This document shows positions 1 through 5,461 of a DNA stretch of 12,710 nt, in pieces. The translations under genes were made by a program, and so were the position numbers. The stretch spans positions 1 to 12,710 of the forward strand of contig CAMOSA010000061.1 in the NCBI GenBank assembly GCA_946624335.1, written 5' to 3'. The notes beneath the pieces were generated by a model. It ran no database searches, had not been told where the DNA came from, and saw only the letters and a list, made by a program, of their open reading frames with translations. Every line of letters begins with the position of its first letter. Positions within the stretch are counted from its first letter, which is position 1. This stretch comes from an uncultured Prevotellaceae bacterium. Lineage in GTDB: Bacteria; Bacteroidota; Bacteroidia; Bacteroidales; Bacteroidaceae.

Positions 1-56
1 GAATGACGAATGATGAATGACGAATGATGAATGACGAATGACGAATGACGAATGAC
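1..56. repeat. Tandem 7-bp repeat, eight GAATGAY copies
   Basis: Eight uninterrupted copies of a 7-bp unit, GAATGAC or GAATGAT, fill the first 56 bases in the order C,T,C,T,C,C,C,C for the last base. The array begins at the first base of the window, so it probably continues to the left and its true copy number is unknown. It lies in non-coding DNA beyond the 3' end of xseA. The related string CGAATGAT also occurs once in each copy of the hairpin element at 107-355, so the two repeat types may share an origin. No function can be assigned. Confidence 0.9.
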
Positions 57-106
57 CCACCTCTTTACACGCTGAGAGAGCGATGTAGGGGGGGGCTCTT
101 TTTCTA

Positions 107-230
107 ACTAACGGAACAATTGATATTATTTCTTTCTACAACGAATGATACTAATTATACGAATTCTCGCCTCCATCCCACAGATGGAAGTAATTCGTTT
201 AATTTGAATAATTCGTTGTTATCATAGAAA
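107..230. repeat. Hairpin-forming intergenic element, copy 1
   Basis: First unit of an A+T-rich direct repeat (124 bp) placed head to tail with copy 2. From 133 to 230 it is a long imperfect inverted repeat. The outer arms are TTTCTA/TAGAAA, then CAACGAAT with its complement, then a block reading CTAATTATACGAATT on the left against CAAATTAAACGAATT on the complement of the right arm. The apex is a perfect CCATC/GATGG stem around a five-base loop. The composition contrasts sharply with the G+C-rich genes nearby. It could be a small non-autonomous mobile element or a REP-like palindrome in the 3' region of xseA. No transposase and no coding frame accompany it. Confidence 0.8.
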
Positions 231-355
231 ACTAATGGAACAATTGATATGATTCCTTTCTACAACGAATGATACTAATTATACGAATTCTCGCCTCCAT
301 CCCCACAGATGGAAGTAATTCGTTTAATTTGAATAATTCGTTGTTATCATAGAAA
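231..355. repeat. Hairpin-forming intergenic element, copy 2
   Basis: Second unit (125 bp) of the tandem element, directly abutting copy 1. It differs from copy 1 by three substitutions, all in the left flank before the hairpin or at its foot, and by one extra C in the apex loop. Both arms of the hairpin (257-355) are otherwise identical to copy 1. After it, the first six bases of a third unit (ACTAAT) appear at 356-361 before unrelated sequence leads to the xseA stop codon. Near-identity of the copies suggests a recent duplication or ongoing homogenisation. Confidence 0.8.
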
Positions 356-400
356 ACTAATTGTGTGCATCTACCTACCGAAAGAAGGGGCGGAGCCGCG

Positions 401-1747
401 TCATGCGGAGGGCGGCGTGGAGGGGTCGGCGGCAGGGTGGAGCTCGCGGCCGTTGACCGTCGAGGTGAGGGTGGCGTCGATGATACGCGTGGTGATGGTG
501 TCGCCCGGATGGATGTCGTCGGCGTGCCGCAGGAGCTTGCCGTCGGGGCCATAGGTGATGCTGTAGCCACGGCGCAGCAGCTGCCGGGGGTCGAGGGCTG
601 CGAGGCGCTGTCGGAGGCTGACGAGGCTGAAGGTGTGCTGGCGGATGATGAGTCCGGGCATCTGGGTGATGCGTAGCTGGAGGTCGGAGAGTCGGCTGCG
701 CGCAGCGAGCAGACGGGCAGGCGCCGCCGTGCTCAGGCGTAGGGCTATCTGCTGCAGGGCCTCACGGTGGCGCGCGCCGGCGGCGGCGAAGGCGTGGGGG
801 AGAAGGGCGCCCAGGCGCTGGAGGCGCAGGAGGGCGGTCTGGAGGCGTGTCCGCGCCGCCGTGGTGACGCGCTGGCGCAGCACGTCGAGGGCGGCGAGCT
901 GTCCGGCACCATGGTCGATGAGGAAAGCGGCGGCGGCGGTGGGCGTCTTGACGCTCGTGTGGGCGACGAAGTCGAGCACGGTCTGGTCGCGCTCGTGACC
1001 TATGCCGACGATGACGGGCAGGGGCATCTGGGCGACGGCGGCAGCAAGGGGATAGGAGTCGAAATCGGCGAGGTCGCTGGTGGCGCCGCCGCCGCGTATG
1101 ATGACCACGACATCCCACCGCGCGGCGTCGTCGGCGATGGCGCCGAGGGCAGCGAGGACGCTCTCCTGGACATTGCTGCCCTGCATGACGGCGGGGAAGA
1201 GGCGTGGGTAGAAGGCGAGGCCATAGTCGTTGTGCTGGAGCTGGTTGCAGAAGTCGCCATAGCCGGCGGCGGCGGCTGAGGAGACGATGGCTATGCGCTG
1301 GACGAGGGTCGGCAGCGCGAGCTGACGGTTGTCGTCGATGATGCCGTCGGCCTTGAGCTGTGCCAGGATCTCACGTCGGCGCGTGGCCATATCGCCGAGG
1401 GTGAAGGAGGGGTCGATGTCGATGACGTTGAGGGCGTAGCCATAGAGCTCATGGAATTCCACCGTGACCTGCACGCGCACCTTCAGTCCGGCACGGAGTC
1501 GTTCGCCGGTGGCGTGCTCGAAGAGGGGTGCCAGCAGATGGTACTGCCGCGCCCAGATGGTACCGCGTGCCCGTGCGACGAAGCCCTTGCCGGCCTCGTC
1601 CTTCTCGATGAACTCGACGTAGCAATGTCCGTTCTGCGCCACTCGCACCTCGGCGAGCTCGGCACAGAGCCAGTAGCTGTCGTCGAGGGTCTGGCGCAGC
1701 ACCTCGCGGACGAGGTTGTTGAGCTCGAAGAGGGTCAGGGAGGTCAC
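401..1747 (-). CDS. xseA: Exodeoxyribonuclease VII large subunit
   Basis: Catalytic subunit of exonuclease VII, which degrades single-stranded DNA from both ends to short oligonucleotides in the cytoplasm. The 448-residue product has an N-terminal OB-fold nucleic-acid-binding domain (about 1-105), then the exonuclease domain with RGGG at 218-221, DLADFD at 225-230, GHERD at 250-254 and KTPTAAAA at 267-274. A helical, probably coiled-coil stretch follows, and a conserved LLRRGYSI element lies near the end. The start is a GTG at 1747, four bases after the stop of the upstream barrel gene. The N-terminus TSLTLFELNNLV matches the usual beginning of Bacteroidota XseA, so translation is probably coupled. 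The partner gene xseB, commonly placed next to xseA, is not in the 400 bases downstream. Length and motifs look complete. Confidence 0.95.
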   Translation of the reverse strand: MTSLTLFELNNLVREVLRQTLDDSYWLCAELAEVRVAQNGHCYVEFIEKDEAGKGFVARARGTIWARQYHLLAPLFEHATGERLRAGLKVRVQVTVEFHELYGYALNVIDIDPSFTLGDMATRRREILAQLKADGIIDDNRQLALPTLVQRIAIVSSAAAAGYGDFCNQLQHNDYGLAFYPRLFPAVMQGSNVQESVLAALGAIADDAARWDVVVIIRGGGATSDLADFDSYPLAAAVAQMPLPVIVGIGHERDQTVLDFVAHTSVKTPTAAAAFLIDHGAGQLAALDVLRQRVTTAARTRLQTALLRLQRLGALLPHAFAAAGARHREALQQIALRLSTAAPARLLAARSRLSDLQLRITQMPGLIIRQHTFSLVSLRQRLAALDPRQLLRRGYSITYGPDGKLLRHADDIHPGDTITTRIIDATLTSTVNGRELHPAADPSTPPSA

Positions 1748-1751
1748 GGCG

Positions 1752-2996
1752 TCACCACTTGGTAAGGAACAGGCGCGGGTTGATGTTCAGCGAGATCCAG
1801 GCCCAGTCGTGCCAACGGGTGTGGTCGCCGCTCTGTATGACGTCGAGCGTCGGCGTGCCGAACATCATCGAATAGCCGGCCTGCAGGGTGACGTCCTTGA
1901 AGATGCGTGCGTCGCACTTGATGTCGACTTCGTGGCCGATGGGTCTGTCGATGTCGAAGCCATAGACGATCTCGGCCATGCTCAGGTAATGGTAGTCGGC
2001 GTCGAGGGTGATGTCCTTGGTGAGGTGTGCGGTGAGGCCGGCCGTGATGTCTTGCAGTCCGAAGTTGATGCGCCCGGTGAAGTAGTCCATGGCGCCGAAG
2101 AAGTTGTGGCCCGTGCCGAAGAGGGGGTTGAAGGCGTGCTGGTTGGCGTTGAGTCCGTCGTTGCCGCTGAAATAGTCGAAGCCGGCGCGCAGGCTGATGA
2201 TGTCGGGGAACTCGTAGCCGAGGCGTCCGCTGGCCATGAAGGCTCCGACGCGGTCCGACGTGGCGTCCTTGCCGCGCTGGTAGTAGAAGGAGGCGGCGAC
2301 GTTGAAGTGGTAGGGCTGGAAGGTGAGGTGTCCTCCCATCGTCTGCAGCCATCGTGTCTTGCCGCTTTTCTGTGTGCCGGACTCGGTGCCTGTGTTGAGC
2401 AGCGTGACGGAAATGCCGAGGGGCATCTCGGGCAGCAGCTGCAGGTGATACCATAGTCCCTGCATCTGCTTGTAGGGCATGGGCTGTGTGTAGTAGCCGC
2501 CGCGCGTATTATCGTTGTCCTGGAGATAGGTGGCGAAGAGGTGTGCCTGATGGGTCTGGTTCTCGAACCCCACGCGCAGGGCGTCGTGCCAATAGCCGGT
2601 CAGGCTCCAGTCGGAGGCGCCGAGGATCCGTTCGTCGTCATAGGCGAGGGGCATTCGGCCGAGCTGCACGAAGATGCCGGGCTGGAAGTTGAGCTTGCCC
2701 CACGCCTCGTTGAGCGAGAGGTGGCGCGAGCTCTTCTGCTGGCTCTCGTCGCCCCAGATGCCTGTGTACTGTCCCGAGGCGCGCAACTCGAGATTCTTAC
2801 GCTGATAGCCCAGGGTGAGGCGTGTGCGGTTGCCGACAAAGAGCACGGGCTCGACGCCCTCATTGCGCAGGTGGTGGGCGCCGTTGTCATATTCGCCTCT
2901 CGTACGCACCTGAGCGTCGATGGTGAAGAGGTTCTCACGCTGTGCGCTGACCGATAACGAGAGGAACGTCAGCAGCAGTGTCAGTTTGATTCTCAT
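1752..2996 (-). CDS. Outer-membrane beta-barrel protein, alginate-export (AlgE-like) family
   Basis: The 414-residue product starts with a classical signal peptide (hydrophobic residues 4-16, likely cleavage after SVSA at 18) and ends in KW, an aromatic C-terminus typical of outer-membrane barrels. The body shows alternating amphipathic strands such as RTRLTLGYQ and KNLELRASGQY. The segment LGRMPLAYDDERILGASDWS followed by GYWHDALRV resembles the characteristic region of the alginate-export family (Pfam Alginate_exp). In Pseudomonas, AlgE exports alginate, but no alginate biosynthesis genes are visible here, so the substrate is unknown and the name gives only the fold. The gene lies 19 nt after the MerR-like gene and 4 nt before xseA, suggesting one transcript. 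Family assignment is from memory of the motif, without a search. Confidence 0.8.
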   Translation of the reverse strand: MRIKLTLLLTFLSLSVSAQRENLFTIDAQVRTRGEYDNGAHHLRNEGVEPVLFVGNRTRLTLGYQRKNLELRASGQYTGIWGDESQQKSSRHLSLNEAWGKLNFQPGIFVQLGRMPLAYDDERILGASDWSLTGYWHDALRVGFENQTHQAHLFATYLQDNDNTRGGYYTQPMPYKQMQGLWYHLQLLPEMPLGISVTLLNTGTESGTQKSGKTRWLQTMGGHLTFQPYHFNVAASFYYQRGKDATSDRVGAFMASGRLGYEFPDIISLRAGFDYFSGNDGLNANQHAFNPLFGTGHNFFGAMDYFTGRINFGLQDITAGLTAHLTKDITLDADYHYLSMAEIVYGFDIDRPIGHEVDIKCDARIFKDVTLQAGYSMMFGTPTLDVIQSGDHTRWHDWAWISLNINPRLFLTKW

Positions 2997-3015
2997 GAAT
3001 ATAAATGTAAGATAA

Positions 3016-3363
3016 TTACACGATAGCCTCGAGCGTACGCTTGATTTCGACGAGCTGCTCGCGGACGGAGGTGAGGCGCACGAGCAGGTCGCTGCTGTTC
3101 TTTGCGCCCTCGCGGTTGCGCTGGATGAGTTCGCGCGCTGCTGCCAGTTTCATGTTGCGCACCTTCACGAGGTCGTTGATGAGGCGTATCTCTTCGATGT
3201 CCTCCTTGGTGTACATCCGGACATTGTTGCCGCCTTTCTTAGGTCTGATCGTGGGGAATTCCTTCTCCCAATATCTCAGGAGAGATGCGGGCAGGCCGAA
3301 CATCTCACTGACTTCGGCAATAGAGTAATATTGCTTCAGGTCTTTGTCGGGATTGAAAGCCAT
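3016..3363 (-). CDS. MerR-family transcriptional regulator (short form)
   Basis: The 115-residue protein carries an N-terminal winged helix-turn-helix of the MerR type: YYSIAEVSEMFGLPASLLRYWE at 12-33, the wing region KKGGNNVRMYT at 42-52, and helices through about residue 82. A short C-terminal helix (about 94-113) with heptad-like hydrophobic spacing probably mediates dimerisation. There is no C-terminal effector domain and no cysteine, so metal sensing as in classical MerR is unlikely. It is the first gene of an apparent unit with the barrel protein and xseA, and sits 45-50 nt downstream of a strong Bacteroidota promoter whose spacer contains a perfect palindrome, which suggests autoregulation. 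Family members of this size are common in Bacteroidota; their ligands are generally unknown. Confidence 0.9.
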   Translation of the reverse strand: MAFNPDKDLKQYYSIAEVSEMFGLPASLLRYWEKEFPTIRPKKGGNNVRMYTKEDIEEIRLINDLVKVRNMKLAAARELIQRNREGAKNSSDLLVRLTSVREQLVEIKRTLEAIV

Positions 3364-3414
3364 GGTTTACTGCTTTTTGGTATATGAGCGTGAATACGTC
3401 GTCGATTTCAGGGG

Positions 3415-3446
3415 CAAAGGTAGCGAATATTCGCGGGTGTGCCAAA
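3415..3446 (-). promoter_or_regulatory. Bacteroidota sigma-ABfr-type promoter of the merR-barrel-xseA unit, with palindrome in spacer
   Basis: Read on the minus strand, TTTG (3446-3443) and TACCTTTG (3422-3415) are separated by exactly 20 nt, an exact match to the Bacteroides consensus TTTG-N19-21-TAnnTTTG. Transcription would start near 3408, about 45 nt before the MerR start codon. The spacer contains the perfect 12-bp palindrome GCGAATATTCGC (3423-3434) abutting the -7 element. MerR-family proteins are known to bind dyads lying in promoter spacers, so this is a plausible operator for the encoded regulator. That link is inference. Confidence 0.8.
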
Positions 3447-3467
3447 AAAATGGTGAGTTTTTTGCTG

Positions 3468-5396
3468 CTACTGGAGTTCGAGGACGAGCGCCTCGCGCGG
3501 AGCGAGCAAGACGTCGTGGCTGAGGTCGAAGCGGCGGCCGGTGGGCACGTCGACGGCGTCGAGGCTGGTGGCCGTGGCGGTGGTGTCGAGCAGTTCGGCA
3601 AAGCGTGCGACCTCGAAGGTGGCCTCGCGGCTGGTGCCGTTGATGACGGTGATGACGGTATTGCGGTGCCATCGCCGGGCGACGACATAGACGCCCTTCC
3701 ACGGCATGAACTGTGTCGTGTAGCCGCGTGTGATGGTCTCGTTGCCCTTCCTCCAGTGCAGCAGTCGGCTGAGCCACTGGAACATCTGCTGCTCGGGCTG
3801 CGTGCGTCCCTCGGGGGTGAAGGCGTTGCGCTCGTCGCCGGGGAAGCCGCCGGGGAAGTCCGTCCGGACATATCCGTCGCTCACCTCCTTCGTCCCGTTC
3901 ATGAGGATCTCGGTGCCGTAGTAGAGCTGTGGTATGCGCGGCAGCGTCAGCAACAGGGCCAGGGCGCCCTGCAGACGTGCGGCGTCCTGCGTGTGCTCGA
4001 GGAAGCGGTCGGTGTCGTGGTTGTCGACGAAGGCCATGACGTGCGACGGGTCGACGTAGAGATAATCGTAGAGCAGGCTGTTGTAGAGGCGGTTGTAGCC
4101 GTCCCACCAGGCGTCGGTCTCTTCGTGCTTGGCCTTGGCGAGCTTGTCGAAGAAGCTGAAGTCCATGACCGTCTTGAGGTAGGAGTTGTAGGGCGTGAGC
4201 GGCGAGTCCTTCTGCCACGCGGCGGTGTAGGCGGGCTCAGTGACCCATGTCTCGCCGACGACGTTGAAGTTGGGATACTCTTCGTCGAGGGTCTTCATCC
4301 ATCGTGCCATGCCCCTTGCGTCGGCGTAGGGGTAGGTGTCCATGCGTATGCCGTCGATGCCGGCCGTCTCTATCCACCAGATGGAGTTCTGTATGAGATA
4401 GGTCATGAGGTGGTGGTTGCGATGGTTGAGGTCAGGCATCGTCGAGACGAACCATCCGTCGACGGTCTCGCGCTTGTCGACGTCGGAGGCATAGGGGTCG
4501 AAGACGGGCGTTATCTTATATGACGTCTGGACGTAGCCGTCGGCGGTGTGCACGGCGCCGTCACGGTCGCGACGGTCGTGCCCGGGCAGCCACGACGAGG
4601 TATTGAGCCAGTCGCGTGCGGGCAGGTCTGCCACCCAGGGATGGTCGAAGCCGCAGTGGTTGAAGATCATGTCCATGACCACTTTCAGACCATGGGCGTG
4701 AGCCTCGTCGATGAGGGCCCGGTACTGTGCGTTGGTGCCGAAGCGCGGGTCGACACGATAGTAGTCGGTGGTGGCGTAGCCGTGATAGGTCGAGGCGCCG
4801 TGGTCGTCGGGCGAGTTGTTCTCGAGGATGGGCGTGAACCACAAGGCAGTGACGCCCAGCTGGTCGAAGTAGTCGAGGTGCTGTCGAACGCCCTCGAGGT
4901 CACCTCCGTGGCGCAGGCTGGGCTGTGTGCGGTCCTCGACGTAGTGGTGGAGTCCCGGCACCTGCTTGGGATGATGGGGGCCTTGAGCGAAACGGTCGGG
5001 CATCAGCAGGTAGAGGACGTCGGCATTAGTGAAGCCCTGACGTGCCGCACCCTCCTTCTCGCGACGCTTCAGCTGGTAGTCGACGGTCTGCTGCTTACGT
5101 CCCAGCCGAAACGTCAGGGGCAGAGAGCCCGCGGCGGCGTCCTTGACGTCGAGGTAGACGAGCAGATAGTTGGGTGAGTCGAGACGGACGAGCGAGTCGA
5201 TGCGTACATCGGTGCGGGCTGTGGTGACGGAGGCTTCGCGGATGCCTGTGCCATAGACCATCAGCTGCAACGAGGAATGGCGCAGGCCGACATACCAGTC
5301 GGTCGGGTCAATGCGCGTTACCAAGGTTGTCTTGGCGGCTGCTGCGCTGCCATGAGCGAGCAGCAGGATCAGTAGTGTGGTGAAAATATGTTTCAT
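3468..5396 (-). CDS. Secreted GH13 alpha-amylase / neopullulanase-like enzyme
   Basis: Hydrolyses alpha-1,4 (possibly also alpha-1,6) linkages in starch-like glucans. From the ATG at 5396 the product has 642 residues. This start gives a clean signal peptide (KHIFTTLLILLLAHGSAAAA), whereas an in-frame ATG at 5417 would add seven residues before it. An N-terminal cyclomaltodextrinase-type beta-sandwich (about 25-105) precedes the catalytic barrel. The four GH13 regions are present: DMIFNH (242-247), GIRMD with nucleophile D353, GET with acid/base E382, and FVDNHD with D461. A C-terminal beta domain finishes the protein. Size and order resemble SusA of Bacteroides thetaiotaomicron. Absence of a signal-peptide Cys makes it a periplasmic or secreted protein rather than a lipoprotein. 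No SusC/SusD pair is adjacent, so it appears to stand alone. Confidence 0.93.
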   Translation of the reverse strand: MKHIFTTLLILLLAHGSAAAAKTTLVTRIDPTDWYVGLRHSSLQLMVYGTGIREASVTTARTDVRIDSLVRLDSPNYLLVYLDVKDAAAGSLPLTFRLGRKQQTVDYQLKRREKEGAARQGFTNADVLYLLMPDRFAQGPHHPKQVPGLHHYVEDRTQPSLRHGGDLEGVRQHLDYFDQLGVTALWFTPILENNSPDDHGASTYHGYATTDYYRVDPRFGTNAQYRALIDEAHAHGLKVVMDMIFNHCGFDHPWVADLPARDWLNTSSWLPGHDRRDRDGAVHTADGYVQTSYKITPVFDPYASDVDKRETVDGWFVSTMPDLNHRNHHLMTYLIQNSIWWIETAGIDGIRMDTYPYADARGMARWMKTLDEEYPNFNVVGETWVTEPAYTAAWQKDSPLTPYNSYLKTVMDFSFFDKLAKAKHEETDAWWDGYNRLYNSLLYDYLYVDPSHVMAFVDNHDTDRFLEHTQDAARLQGALALLLTLPRIPQLYYGTEILMNGTKEVSDGYVRTDFPGGFPGDERNAFTPEGRTQPEQQMFQWLSRLLHWRKGNETITRGYTTQFMPWKGVYVVARRWHRNTVITVINGTSREATFEVARFAELLDTTATATSLDAVDVPTGRRFDLSHDVLLAPREALVLELQ

Positions 5397-5414
5397 AGCC
5401 AAAATGTTTTGTAG

Positions 5415-5446
5415 CAAAGTGAATACAGGACGAAGGGCCCGGCAAC
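5415..5446 (-). promoter_or_regulatory. Possible weak promoter of the amylase gene
   Basis: On the minus strand GTTG (5446-5443) and TCACTTTG (5422-5415) are separated by 20 nt. Each element deviates by one base from the Bacteroidota consensus TTTG / TAnnTTTG. It lies in the 65-nt gap between the relA/spoT stop and the amylase start and would give a leader of only about 12 nt. The alternative is that the amylase gene is read through from the upstream operon. Confidence 0.35.
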
Positions 5447-5461
5447 GGCGGCGACGGCGGC

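Noticed and set aside
1..361. CRISPR array
   Set aside because: The repeats are a 7-bp tandem without spacers and a two-copy 124-bp element; there is no regular repeat-spacer pattern and no cas gene.
232..570. Minus-strand frame spanning the repeat region and the end of xseA in another frame
   Set aside because: It is out of frame with xseA, has a Pro/Ser/Arg-rich shadow composition and runs into the repeat element; no evidence of coding.
3447..3467. Possible terminator of the amylase gene formed by A and T runs
   Set aside because: The facing A6 and T7 runs give only weak A-T pairing with no G+C stem, and they overlap the -33 element of the merR promoter, so I do not call a terminator.
3384..4523. 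Plus-strand open frame of 379 codons opposite the amylase gene
   Set aside because: Its start overlaps the merR promoter region and its product is Val/Gly-rich without motifs; the GH13 gene on the other strand explains the openness.
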